NCBI RefSeq assembly: GCF_024139115.2
Contig: NW_026943209.1
Span: 1-64,000, forward strand
Direction of reading: 5' to 3'
DNA from: Armigeres subalbatus
Lineage: Eukaryota > Arthropoda > Insecta > Diptera > Culicidae
DNA length: 64,000 nt
Shown here: piece after piece, positions 46,990 through 57,002 of the stretch
How positions within the stretch are numbered: the stretch's first letter is position 1
How the letters are laid out: each line of letters opens with the position of its first letter
Notes under the pieces: model-generated
The model's input: the letters and a program-made list of their open reading frames with translations, nothing else
What the model was told of the DNA's origin: nothing
Database searches by the model: none
Made by a program: the position numbers and the translations under genes

Positions 46990-48159
46990 TTGGTAGCGCA
47001 GTGGTCTTCTCAAAGCCATCGGCGCGGTATGAAAATATTCTGCGGCGTACACACTTTTCGTCACAGTATGCGGCAGCGATGCCGTGGCGCGTTAGTGCTC
47101 AAGTCAAGGCTTAAGTCTACTAAAAATCAAAAATTTCGCATAAAAACTTTTATGACAAAATCAACAATCCAAATATTTGAAATTTGAAAAATGGTAAAAA
47201 TTAAAAGTCCATTGTCCATAAGACATTATCAAACATAAGTGTTCTAGAACTATTCAAAAATGTTTTCCTTTGTTCTGCTGTCCGAAACATGTGTGGTACC
47301 TAACTGTCAAATCGTATGCATTTTTCCTTCATTGACATTTAGATCCCCTATCCTCCCCAGTAAAAGATGTTCCGGACAGCGACGACAGCGACAATCTTTA
47401 TCTAGTAACTAAAATATCTTTTCCTTAATGAAAATGAGGCATCTGCTGGTCGGTTTTAACGTCGCTTCGTCTATTACATCGCAAATATTACGTTGTAAAT
47501 TTATTACATCGCACTATTCGGAAGGTAAAACGTCAAGTACGTCACTTTTTTGTCACTTAATATTGATGTAATAACACATCAGATCTACGACGGCGATGAT
47601 GTGCATCTAATCTGATGTGATATTACTTTTTATTTTTTACTGTGTCCTAACAACAACGTGGAGAACAGGCGCCCGGTAAAATTTGCACCTCCGAAGAGGA
47701 GCAAACTTACCCCCCTCCCATCCTTTCCTGTCAGCATACGACCATAGTTTCCACCGGGGCTGGTTACCCGATGTTCCCTAAGGTTACTCGTATCGTATCC
47801 CGGCCAACGCCACGAGGAGGTAGGGATAGGAGTTCTTAGGTAAAAGGCTGAGGACCGCGATATGGGGTCAGTATCATCTCATAATTATGTGGGAATTTTA
47901 ATTTCTTATCCGGGCATTTGGCGTTAGAGACTAAGAGCATCTTCCGGATGGCCAGAGCTACGGAGCTCTATGAAACAGACAGGCGGAGATTTCGTCTATT
48001 TCGAGAATTTCAGTGTATTCCTGGAGGATTCTAACTAAGCAGTCACTACAAAAACCGAATTTGAAACTATGCAACAGACATTGAAAATGTTAAAATGCTA
48101 CATTACAGATAGTGTTCCTTAGAGGGATCTCTTTTAGCCATGCAGTAAGATGCACGGCC
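46990..48159. other. No gene; MITE copy at 47277-47434
   Basis: 47277-47434 is an inverted relative of 13983-14158 ('TTCTGCTGTCCGAAACATG' to 'TCTAGTAACTAAAATATC'). 47640-47860 is a GC-richer segment of non-LTR 5'-end style that I cannot assign. Confidence 0.5.
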
Positions 48160-48181
48160 NNNNNNNNNNNNNNNNNNNNNN
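48160..48181. other. Assembly gap (22 N)
   Basis: A run of unknown bases. Frames crossing it are artefacts. Confidence 1.
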
Positions 48182-48330
48182 GTAGATCCAAAACGCTCAG
48201 TAGGAACCAAACAAGGTCCAGTAGAGTTAGCTGGACTGAGTTTTCTCCGCAAAAAACTAAATTGATTGTGTTTACTAGGAAGTGCAACCCAGCTGAACTG
48301 CAACTTCAATATCGTTGTTTGCGTATTGCC
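48182..48330 (+). pseudogene. Non-LTR reverse transcriptase fragment
   Basis: Reads 'WTEFSPQKTKLIVFTRKCNP', the segment after the catalytic FADD box in Jockey/R1-type RTs (xFSPxKTxxxVFxRK). Both sides are lost, the left one to the assembly gap. Confidence 0.6.
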
Positions 48331-48587
48331 CATAGCTGTTCAATGCATTACATGAGACTGAGCCCTTCAAAGAATCGTTTCCGTGGGGATAATCATCCTG
48401 CAGATCAGCTTCTCGGATAGCCTCGGTTCAATGAAACCAGTTAAGCATGCATCTTACTTTCTCACTTTCTTACTTTCTTTGACGAAAAATCATTCAATAT
48501 TTGGTCTCCTGGTCGCTAACTCGATGTTGTCCTTTGACCAAATGCCGTTTTGACAAATAATTTAAAAAAACTTAGATTGCGAGTAAT

Positions 48588-48770
48588 CTAAGTGAGAAGT
48601 AAGAAGTATGAAGTAAAAGATAAGAAGTAAGAAGTGAGAAGTGCTAAATGAGACGTAAGTAGTGAGCTGTGAGAAGCGAAAAGTGAGAAGTAAAAGGAGA
48701 GAAATGAAAAGTGAGAAGTGAATTGCATCTCGCTTCTCACTTCTTGTTTCTTACTTTCCATTACTTATTA
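48588..48770. repeat. AGAAGTGAGAAGT minisatellite
   Basis: Irregular ~10-bp units (GTAAGAAGTGAGAAGTG) switching to the complement (CTTCTCACTTCTTG) at about 48733, so the end folds back. Confidence 0.8.
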
Positions 48771-48966
48771 GTGCCCATTATCGCGAAATGGACGTAGGAC
48801 CTGGACAAAGTCATGGTTCTAAAGAGATATATTGTGTCTGCATGTGACACATAATACAAATTTGTTAAATAATCGTTGACATCAGCATCATCAAAACATC
48901 ATTATTATAATTTCCATGACAAATTTAGGAAAAAAAATATTTCAAAACAAAAAGCATTTTGATGTA

Positions 48967-49161
48967 TAGGGGTAATGACGGCTTTGGCAGGTTTTGTTCT
49001 ATTATTGGCAGGGGGGTTTTTTATGAGCGATTATGCTCAAATTTGGCCCAAACATTCTTTGCATATCAAAGAATATTGTGGCCAAATTTCATAAAATTCG
49101 GTCGACAAAAACCCCCCTGCCAATAATAGAACAAAACCTGCCAAAGCCGTCTGTTCCCCTA
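48967..49161. mobile_element. MITE with ~55-bp inverted arms
   Basis: TAGGGGTAATGACGGCTTTG at the left and CAAAGCCGTCTGTTCCCCTA at the right are inverted with few mismatches. The arms continue through 'TTTTGTTCTATTATTGGCAG' and its inverse. No ORF. Confidence 0.8.
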
Positions 49162-49199
49162 TTTAATGTTGGAAGTTTCCGAATATTTTTTTCCAGCGT

Positions 49200-49455
49200 G
49201 GTTTTCCGTGTCGTTCGATGTAAAGGTGGAACCAAAGCATGCTATACAACGCTAACATGTATGAAAAAGGCAAAATTTGGTAAACTCTGCTCGCTTGAAC
49301 GGTCAAGGTGAAGGTGGAACTAACAAACGGTTTATAATGGTGTTCATTATCAAAGGGGTGGAACTTCAACAAGAGCTGCTTTTTTTAATTGTCAAAATAA
49401 TGTCTCGCGCGAATTCAGTTCCTGCTTAAAGTTTTGACTTGACCGATCAGCAAGG
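49200..49455. repeat. Relative of the module at 10650-11200
   Basis: Shares 'GTAAAGGTGGAACCAA', 'CATTATCAAAGGGGTGGAAC' and 'TTCAGTTCCTGCTTAAA' in the same order as 10720-11180. Non-coding. Confidence 0.6.
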
Positions 49456-49595
49456 AACCAACGAACGAACTGGAATCAGCAAAAACAGCCGAAGGGGGAA
49501 AAATTCTGTCGATGCCGATTCAACACGAATTCACTTTTTGATTTATGTAGTCAAAAAATGCTTCTTTTCAATGCAAATGGGCCTTTCTGTGCATC

Positions 49596-49735
49596 CTATT
49601 TCCGCCAAACATTCGTTTGCTTCTGTGCTGTCTCATAAAACATGCAACTCCATTGGTTGCTCGGCGAGGGAGGAGGCAAAGTCATGGCCTGCTATTCACT
49701 AATCAATGATAATAACCGAATCGTAATATGGATAA
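49596..49735. repeat. LTR-like fragment related to 61441-61860
   Basis: CTATTTCCGCCAAAC through 'GGAGGCAAAGTCATGGCCTG' to 'ACCGAATCGT' matches the sequence beside the primer-binding site at 61423. This copy lacks the MITE found there. Confidence 0.65.
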
Positions 49736-50109
49736 TATTTGCATACCTGTCATCAATGCACACTGGAAGTTGATTGCCCAATTTCTAATATATCTCACCC
49801 TTACATTACTCTACTCTAGCAGGCCCTATCAAAGCGACCGTGTGCCGCTCAAAGCGCACTAGCCTAGTCCTGGTGTTGGGTGGGACTTTAAACAAATTTG
49901 ACCCGACTGATCGAGCGTCTGTCCACCAAGGAGGTGCGGCTCCAACAGCGTCTGTTCTGGCATCCAGCGGCTGAGTATGAAATGCTATTCCCCGGAAGCT
50001 ATACCTAAGATGGCAGCCCCATCCCGGTGGATAGGGAACCTTGGGCCAACAACCTACTGTTCCCGAAACATCAATTTGTTCGAGAATCCGATAATGAAAG
50101 AATACGGAC

Positions 50110-51419
50110 TGATTTTACGGCGACGACTCTTAGCGCGAAACAACGGACACGAATAGGAACATGGAACGTTTTAACCCTAGCCCAGCAGGGTAAATTGGCA
50201 CAACTTGCCAATGAGGCACGCCGCATGAAGCTTGAGATCCTGGGACTGGAGTGTCCGTTGGCCAAACTTTGGAGAACACAGAACGCCGTCGGGACAAGTT
50301 CTGCTATACTCTGGTTTACGAGGTGAACACGCTCCCCGGCATCGCGGAGTTGGCTTCCTACTAAGCGCTCAGGCACACTCTGCGCTTATGAAGTGGGAAC
50401 CTATAAGTGAAAGGATAATCGTTGCCAGATTTAGAACACGGGTCCGAAACCTTACTATAATCCAATGTTATGCGCCAACCGATGCTGCCGATCTGCAAGA
50501 CAAAGAGAACTTCTACAGTCAACTCAATGCCGTCGTAGATAGAATTCCGAAGGGTGATATCAAGATCTGTTTGGGCGACTTCAATGCGAAGATCGGATCC
50601 GACAACTCGAACCATGAGCGCATTATGGGACGCCATGGTCTCGGAGAAATGAGCGAAAACGGAGAGCTGTTCGCAGAATTTTGTGGTAATAACGACATGG
50701 TGATCGGGGGATCGCTCTTCCCTCATCGACCGGTTCACAAGGTCACGTGGGTCTCCCGTGACGGCTTTACAGAAAATCAAATCGACCACATCTGCATCAG
50801 CCGAAAATGGAAACGGAGCCTTCTTGATGTACGGAATAAACGTAGTGCCGATATCGCGTCTGATCATCACCTCCTCATCGGCGAAATACGCCTGCGCATT
50901 GCGCGGATTCGTCGGCAGGAGGAAAGAGTTGGACGACGATTCAACACACGCCGACTGGAAGATGCCACGGTGAAACGGTCCTTCGTTGAAGAACTGGAGA
51001 CGCGTGCTGCAGATATTCCGGAAGGTGGCAGCGTGGAAGACCAATGGACCGCCATCAAGAATGCCTTCATCGCCACCAGCGAGAACAATCTGGGCGAACT
51101 ACGCACCCAGAGAAAACAATGGATCACCGATGAGACCTGGAGGAAGATAGAGGAGCGAAGAGAAGCCAAAGCCGCGATAGAGCGATCGAAAACCAGAGGA
51201 GCCAAAGTCTTAGCCCGTCAACGATACACGGCTCTTGAGAAGGAAGTAAAACGCTCATGTCGACGGGATCAAGCGAGCGTGGGCAGACTCTCTGGCCGAC
51301 GAAGGAGAGAGAGCCGCCGCAACCGGGGACATTCGCCTCCTCTACGATATCTCACGACGCGTAAGCGGGGCGAAGATGAATGCAACGATGCCTGTGAAAG
51401 ACGCGAATGATCAGTTATT
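50110..51419 (+). pseudogene. RTE-like endonuclease domain
   Basis: Begins 'TRIGTWNVLTLAQQGKLAQL' with 'LEILGLE', shifts frame near 50255, then reads 'RHRGVGFLL', 'TIIQCYAPTDAADLQDKENF', 'IKICLGDFNAKIGS', 'VTWVSRDGFTENQIDHICI' and 'ASDHHLLIGEIRL'. All endonuclease catalytic blocks are readable. The basic linker follows, and another frameshift near 51265 breaks the run to RT. Confidence 0.85.
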
Positions 51420-51499
51420 GACCGACCCAACTGACCAGCTGAAACGCTGGTTCGAGCACTTCAAGTGCCAGCCAGGCCATCACCACCTCGGCATGATCT

Positions 51500-51940
51500 G
51501 CCTAGGATCCGACGTATAACACGCGTCAATACCGAAGCTCCATCACTGCTAGAGATTCAAACAGCCATCCAAAGCATGAAATCGAATAAAGACCCAGGGT
51601 CGACCGCATATCAGCCGAGATGCTCAAAGCTGACCCCATGACATCTGCTCAACTACTGCATCGTTTATTTCATAATATCTGGGACACCGCAACTTTCCCG
51701 GTCGACTGGATGCAAGGTATCTTAGTAAAGGTGCCCAAAAAGGGTGACCTGACTGTATGCGATAACTGGCGAGGCATTATGTTGCTGTGTACCGTTCTCA
51801 AAGTTCTGTGCAAAATTATCCTAGCCCGGATTCAGGAGAAGATCGATGCGACTCTCCGGCGGCAGCAAGCCGGATTCCGTGCCGGAAGATCCTGTGTGGA
51901 CCATATTGTCACGCTCCGCATCATTTTGGAGCAGGTCAAC
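51500..51940 (+). pseudogene. RTE-like RT, N-terminal part
   Basis: Reads 'LLEIQTAIQSMKSNKDPGS', then 'GILVKVPKKGDLTVCDNWRG', 'ARIQEKIDATLRRQQAGFRA' and 'SCVDHIVTLRIILEQ', the RT fingers up to the position where the LTR begins (51941). Confidence 0.85.
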
Positions 51941-52228
51941 TGTGCAAGTCCGTAAACACGAATGCAAAGCGGAATCACTCAACTGGCTGTACCAAGAGAC
52001 ACAACCTACCTCGACGAGTGTGTGATCCAGAAAGAGGCCCGTGCCAACGGTCACATGGATTATAAAGCCTCGCCCAGCTGTAACGCTCACTCACACAAGT
52101 CTGGCTCTATCACAGAGCAAACTTGCGCATGCGTAATTTGGCTGACGCATGCTCTGTTGTTGACCTACCTGTGTGAGTGTGGTTTCAGTCATCATCACCA
52201 TCATCAATGCGGCACTGCAATAGGGTGT
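51941..52228 (-). repeat. 3' LTR of the young element
   Basis: 288 bp. In element sense it begins ACACCCTATTGCAG and ends GGACTTGCACA. No difference from 57783-58070 was seen by eye. Confidence 0.92.
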
Positions 52229-52245
52229 CCCTCACATCCCACCCC
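52229..52245 (-). promoter_or_regulatory. Polypurine tract of the young element
   Basis: GGGGTGGGATGTGAGGG immediately upstream of the 3' LTR in element sense. It would prime plus-strand DNA synthesis. Confidence 0.7.
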
Positions 52246-52355
52246 AGCTAAAAAAAAAAAAGTAGCCATGAATTTCCATACATTTTTTTTATTAATCCAT
52301 TTCCAATTTCAAATGCAACTTTATCATTTAACATATAAAACGCATATTATTCTTT

Positions 52356-55300
52356 CTACTGTCTCATACATAATTTCTCTTCTTCAACTACACGGATATA
52401 CTCTTTAAGGTATGAAGGTATCTTCACTTCTCTCACCGGCCGTCTATATTCTTCGGTTTGCTTGTCCCGTTGGTCAATGGAGGGGTGTGATTCTCTATAA
52501 GGCAGATTCTTCACTCGCTTCGTTTGAGTTAAGTGCCGCTTGAGTAATTGGCCATCGTCACCCGAGAGTAGTAGATTTCCATTTGTTTGTTGGATCACCG
52601 TATACTTTTTAGGATCAAACCTACTGTCCCCTTTTGCACGTACGCCTCGTTCTACAATCACTAAGTCCCCGGGCATGATTTGGCACTTTCGAGCACCTCG
52701 ACGCTTGTCTTCATAATCCTTTCCCTTCAGTTTTGCCTCCCGATCTCGTTTGCTAATTTCGTCCTCATTCAGGGTAACATTACCCCGATTCAGCAATGGT
52801 AGCCCTCTTCTGAATTTCCTCCCATACATCATTTCTTCCGGTGCCACTTTGGTGATGCAATGAGCAGCTGAGTTGTGCGCCTTAACAGCGTTTGTCACCT
52901 CCTCTTCGTACTTTGTTCCAGAAGCTACTGCCGAAGCCATGGCCTTGTTGATAAGCTTCATATAGCTTTCAACAAGGCCATTCTGCTGTGGGAAATGGGG
53001 AGTGGAAAATATATTCAGAATTCCTCGTTCCTCACAAAAGTTACGAAAATCGACACTGTTGAACGGTGGTCCATTGTCGGATTTGATGTTTCTCGGGTAG
53101 CCTTCTCTATCGAACACTTTGCAAAGGAATTTCTTCGTTTCTTCGAAATTCGTGGACTTCACTGGGCTTGCAATTATGAAGCGAGAGCGATAATCAACTA
53201 GCACTAAAATGTATATGCCCCCAAACCTTGCATAGGGCCCGTTAAAATCGAGCGCTATTGTTTCCCAGACCGCCTTCGGTGCTATGACGCGTTGCATGGG
53301 AGTGGGTTTCTCCGGCTTACCATTAGTGACACAGGTCTCGCAGGATTTCACCCATTCCTCTGCATCCTTGGGCATACCCGGCCACCAGACGCGTTCTCGA
53401 AGGATACTCTTTAACTTTGCTGCGGAAGGATGTCCTGTATGAGCGACATCAAGCGTTTTCTTGCGTAACATTTCTGGGATTACTGCACATCCATTCTTCG
53501 AGATTATTCCATCGTCAAGACAAAGATCCTCAGATACGAGCTCATACCTGCGCAGATTCTTGGGCCATTGCCCGGATTCGAGAGCTTCAGTGACTTGGGA
53601 CAGAACGGTATCTTCACGCGTTGCAGACCTAACTTCTTCATCCGTCAACAGACTTATTCCATTAGCTTCGAGTTGGGCAATCTCCCACGGGCTGGTGGAA
53701 TCATCAAATGGCTCATCCTTACCCTCATACAGGCGAGAGGACGGATCTGCGATATTAAACTTTCCTTCTACATATTCCACTACGTAGTTGTATGGGCTGA
53801 GTCTCAGGGCCCAACCATCTGCTCTTGTCAAAACTCGCTTTGGCGCTTCCCGAGATCGGTTCAATATGAACGCCACCCCTTTTGCATCGGTACGCAGCGT
53901 GAATTCTCGGCCTAGTAAATAGTAGGCGAAGTATTCCACTGCCCAGACCGCACCAAGTGCCTCCCGCTGATTTTGCGCATACTTCTGCTCCGTGGTCGTC
54001 AACGCCTTCGAGGCGAAACTAATAATCCGAGGAGTGCTTTTACTGTTTTCTTGCACTAAAACGGCGCCGAGTGCCACAGGAGAAGCGTCAGTATATAAAA
54101 CCGTTTTGTCGTCCTCCGAAAAATAGCCCAATGATGTTGTACAATCAGCAATTGCTCTCTTCGTAGCTTCAAATGCCGCTGACTGACGGGGACCCCAAGA
54201 CCACGTCTTCGTAGTCGACACCGTCCAAAGAGGGTTTGTCAAGTCGGAAAAATTCCGTATGTACGGGCTTATGTATGCTGCAAGCCCAAGAAAGCTTCTC
54301 AATTCTGAAGGCGTTCCTGGTGATCGGAACTTTTCGATGTGCTTAATCTTCGCCGAGTCAATGTGAAACCCATCTTTGTCCAATTCGTGACCCAGGAATC
54401 CAATACGTTGCTTGTCGTATTCACATTTACTTATGTTCAGCGTGAGATTGTTGGCTCGCAATACTTGTAGTACTTGGCAAACAGTTGCACGGAGTTCTTC
54501 AAGTGTTTCAGCAAACACCAAGATATCGTCAATATAAATGATTATGTTCGGTATGCCTTCCAGCACTCTGCTCATTTCTCGCTGGAAGATCTCCGGGGCA
54601 CAATTTACCCCGAACATAAGACGAGTGAAGCGGAACATCCCATCCTCACTAAGGAACGTTGTCAGTTCACGGGAATCCTTCGAAAGCTCCAAATGGTAAT
54701 ATGCGCTCGTGAGGTCCAACTTCGTGAAATACCGCGCTCCGTGGAGTTTTATTTTCATTTCCTGGAGCAGTGGCAATCGAAAATACTCCCGATTAATTGC
54801 TTTGTTGGCGGCGCGCATATTTACCACCAACCTAAAATCGTTCTTCCCCTTCGCAACTGCTGTCATCCCACTTATCCACTCAGGAGCGGTAGTCACTCGT
54901 TCTATGATTCCCCGTTGTTCCATCTCTCGCAATCGCTGTTTTGCCCCTTCTCGGTATGCGGCAGGGACATTATAATAAGCATTGCGGACTGGCGCAACCG
55001 ATTTATCGATGCTGAATTTAACTTTTACGCCAGGCATCTTGGGGAAAACTTCAACACCATTACTCTCGCTGCAATTGTTAACGGATGATCCGACTTTCAA
55101 CAAGCCCATGTCGCTTGAAGTTGCTCTTCCCAGTATAGAGCGACGGCCACTAGGGACTACTAGGAATTCGACGTTTGTGACTGAGTTACCAGTTTCTAAA
55201 GGGACAATGGTAGACACAAACGAGCATTCAATATGCATGGGGGTTTCCGCAGCGTAAGCTCGCAGATTGGTTGTTTTGATAGGGCCGAGGATCTTGATAT

Positions 55301-55457
55301 CTGCCTGCTTTTTCTGGACCTGTTTTAGAAGGGCGTTCCAATCTTTACCCCCTATAACATTCACATCGGCTCCTGAGTCAATCAGAAACTCGATAGGTTC
55401 TGAGTTCCCAATACTACATAGTATGAGGACATCTCTAAGTGATAGAGTATTGATGTG
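52356..55457 (-). CDS. pol: Pol polyprotein (protease, RT, RNase H, integrase) of the young element
   Basis: Open from a TAG at 55458-55460 to the stop at 52356. No ATG or GTG precedes the protease motif FLIDSGAD, so pol must enter from upstream. Numbering from the GTG at 55364: first RT Asp in 'YFTKLDLTSAYYHLEL' (217); YIDD 277-280; RNase H Asp in YTDAS, then 'REAL' Glu 468 and 'RTDAKG' Asp 493; integrase zinc site H642, H645, C675, C678; catalytic triad D706, D763, E799 (35 residues between the last two). The C-terminal ~200 residues are a basic tail without a clear chromodomain. All catalytic residues are present. Expression is probably as a Gag-Pol fusion made by splicing. Confidence 0.93.
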   Translation of the reverse strand, partial: HINTLSLRDVLILCSIGNSEPIEFLIDSGADVNVIGGKDWNALLKQVQKKQADIKILGPIKTTNLRAYAAETPMHIECSFVSTIVPLETGNSVTNVEFLVVPSGRRSILGRATSSDMGLLKVGSSVNNCSESNGVEVFPKMPGVKVKFSIDKSVAPVRNAYYNVPAAYREGAKQRLREMEQRGIIERVTTAPEWISGMTAVAKGKNDFRLVVNMRAANKAINREYFRLPLLQEMKIKLHGARYFTKLDLTSAYYHLELSKDSRELTTFLSEDGMFRFTRLMFGVNCAPEIFQREMSRVLEGIPNIIIYIDDILVFAETLEELRATVCQVLQVLRANNLTLNISKCEYDKQRIGFLGHELDKDGFHIDSAKIKHIEKFRSPGTPSELRSFLGLAAYISPYIRNFSDLTNPLWTVSTTKTWSWGPRQSAAFEATKRAIADCTTSLGYFSEDDKTVLYTDASPVALGAVLVQENSKSTPRIISFASKALTTTEQKYAQNQREALGAVWAVEYFAYYLLGREFTLRTDAKGVAFILNRSREAPKRVLTRADGWALRLSPYNYVVEYVEGKFNIADPSSRLYEGKDEPFDDSTSPWEIAQLEANGISLLTDEEVRSATREDTVLSQVTEALESGQWPKNLRRYELVSEDLCLDDGIISKNGCAVIPEMLRKKTLDVAHTGHPSAAKLKSILRERVWWPGMPKDAEEWVKSCETCVTNGKPEKPTPMQRVIAPKAVWETIALDFNGPYARFGGIYILVLVDYRSRFIIASPVKSTNFEETKKFLCKVFDREGYPRNIKSDNGPPFNSVDFRNFCEERGILNIFSTPHFPQQNGLVESYMKLINKAMASAVASGTKYEEEVTNAVKAHNSAAHCITKVAPEEMMYGRKFRRGLPLLNRGNVTLNEDEISKRDREAKLKGKDYEDKRRGARKCQIMPGDLVIVERGVRAKGDSRFDPKKYTVIQQTNGNLLLSGDDGQLLKRHLTQTKRVKNLPYRESHPSIDQRDKQTEEYRRPVREVKIPSYLKEYIRVVEEEKLCMRQ

Positions 55458-55685
55458 CTATAAAAAATAAGCGAGAGAGAAAAAAAAAGCAATGAAATTT
55501 CCAAAGGCGGACTCGTGAAACCTTAGATTAAAAAGCATTTATGTGGATTAGGAGACAAAATGAAAAATCAACATTATTTTCGAAGAAATTTTATTTTTAA
55601 CTTAGTCTGTTTATTCATTCGTCTTGTATATTATTGACTGAAGCAATTTAAAGTATATGTCCAGAAAAGTAATGAATTATTATAC
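55458..55685 (-). other. Predicted 228-nt intron between gag and pol
   Basis: Donor AAG|GTATAA spans the end of gag (last exon base 55686; the V codon and TAA of gag lie inside the intron). The acceptor is a ~28-nt pyrimidine-rich tract ending TTTTTTATAG (55458). The exons would join between complete codons, and both ORFs have the same phase. The segment is AT-rich with seven in-frame stops, ruling out simple stop readthrough. CTAAT near 55548 is a possible branch site, although ~90 nt upstream. The donor lacks the usual +5 G. Confidence 0.7.
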
Positions 55686-56978
55686 CTTCTCGTCTTCGAT
55701 GACTGGCGGAGGTTCCACTTTCTCGACTCGGTTGAGTTTCTTCATCCGGCATGTGGCCGCAAAGTGACCACGACGACCACATTGACGACACTCACGATCA
55801 ACGGCGGGGCACACTCTGCCATTATGCTGTGGGCGATCACATCGAGAGCAACGATCTCTTTTATACGTTGGCGCAGTGTTCCGCCTTCTCTTGTTCACTG
55901 TGTCGCTTTGTTGTCGCTGTTGTCCAGCGTAGCTCCGCTTCTGGGTCCTTGGCGTGTATTCTTTAACAGCAAGCACTTGGTTATTAGATGATCCTGCTCT
56001 CACCTCAGCGTCAAAAGCTTCACTTCGTGCGGCCGATTGAACAATAAAAGACGTTTCATAGTTGAATGTTCTGGCTGATCTAGCGAGTTCCTGATTCATC
56101 ATACCTCGCAACAGTTGCGATCTGACGAACCGCTCCTGGTCTTTGGAACTATAGCCACATAGTCGTGCTTTGGACATCAATCGGGCGTGGAAAGTGACAG
56201 TAGATTCACCCCGCTCCTGCTTCATTTTTGCGAAAGCCTCGTGCTCGGCCGCAGAATCGGTCATTGCCCGAAAGTAGCCGGAAATGTTAGCAACCATCTT
56301 TTTGTAGCAGTCGGGATCATGAAGATTTGGCCTTAAACCCGCGCCACGCACTATATTTTGGAGATCGTCTCCAATGGCGAGAAACAGGTACTGTGCTTGT
56401 TTGACCGGATCACTTATGTTATATATGGCCAAGGCTATCTCAAATTTTTCTAGATACTTATTGAAGGCCTCCCACATGCCGTTGGAGGGCACATCCGTCG
56501 GGAATGGTGGGATATGGTCCATTCGCACGCTCGATGACGGTCGAGCGATCTCTACTCCGTAACCTGGCGCGGCCCAAGATTGATCGATTGCGACAGGTTT
56601 TTCGCTAGCACGTTGCTCGAGTAGAAGGCGTGATAGCTCCGCAAGTCCTTTCTCCAGTGAGGATAATCTGTCACTGTCTTCGTGGCTTCTACTACCAGCC
56701 GTTTCACTGTTGCGATTGGTGGCAGTGTCTTCATTGGTGCATCGTGGACCTATATCTGGTACCGAGCGTTTATCGGATTCATCCAATTCCGTCACCGATG
56801 AATTTCCGTTTCTATCCTGCCGCTCGACTCCGCGATTTAACGGCATCCTGACATATCTTCCAGCTTCTATTTCTTCACTGGTTTCGATGCTCGACCCGGG
56901 AGTCGGTGGACGGCTTGTGATGTCGTATTCGTCATCACTCTCAACGTCATAAGTGCTGAAAAACTTTTCGTTCTCCAT
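55680..56978 (-). CDS. gag: Gag protein of the young element, 432 aa
   Basis: I chose the ATG at 56978 because its context is AGGAAAATGGAG. The frame is open a little further upstream only from a TTG. The N-terminus is acidic ('YDVESDDEYDITSRP'), the middle has a Gag capsid-like helical region ('FEIALAIYNISDPVKQAQYL', 'YFRAMTDSAAEHEAFAKM'), and the C-terminus has two C-x2-C-x4-H-x4-C knuckles at about residues 377-390 (CSRCDRPQHNGRVC) and 397-410 (CRQCGRRGHFAATC). It would package element RNA in particles. The unspliced RNA gives Gag ending DEKV. Confidence 0.9.
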   Translation of the reverse strand: MENEKFFSTYDVESDDEYDITSRPPTPGSSIETSEEIEAGRYVRMPLNRGVERQDRNGNSSVTELDESDKRSVPDIGPRCTNEDTATNRNSETAGSRSHEDSDRLSSLEKGLAELSRLLLEQRASEKPVAIDQSWAAPGYGVEIARPSSSVRMDHIPPFPTDVPSNGMWEAFNKYLEKFEIALAIYNISDPVKQAQYLFLAIGDDLQNIVRGAGLRPNLHDPDCYKKMVANISGYFRAMTDSAAEHEAFAKMKQERGESTVTFHARLMSKARLCGYSSKDQERFVRSQLLRGMMNQELARSARTFNYETSFIVQSAARSEAFDAEVRAGSSNNQVLAVKEYTPRTQKRSYAGQQRQQSDTVNKRRRNTAPTYKRDRCSRCDRPQHNGRVCPAVDRECRQCGRRGHFAATCRMKKLNRVEKVEPPPVIEDEKV

Positions 56979-57002
56979 TTTCCTATGACAAAAAAAAAAC
57001 AA

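Noticed and set aside
48090..48420. Frames crossing the N gap
   Set aside because: Unknown bases translated as X; only the short RT-like piece after the gap is supported.
52356..55364. Pol starting at 55364
   Set aside because: The codon there is GTG (Val) immediately after the protease active-site motif, so it would truncate the protease; the frame is open further upstream to 55457.
55680..57002. Gag starting at 57002
   Set aside because: That codon is TTG; the ATG at 56978 has the better context.
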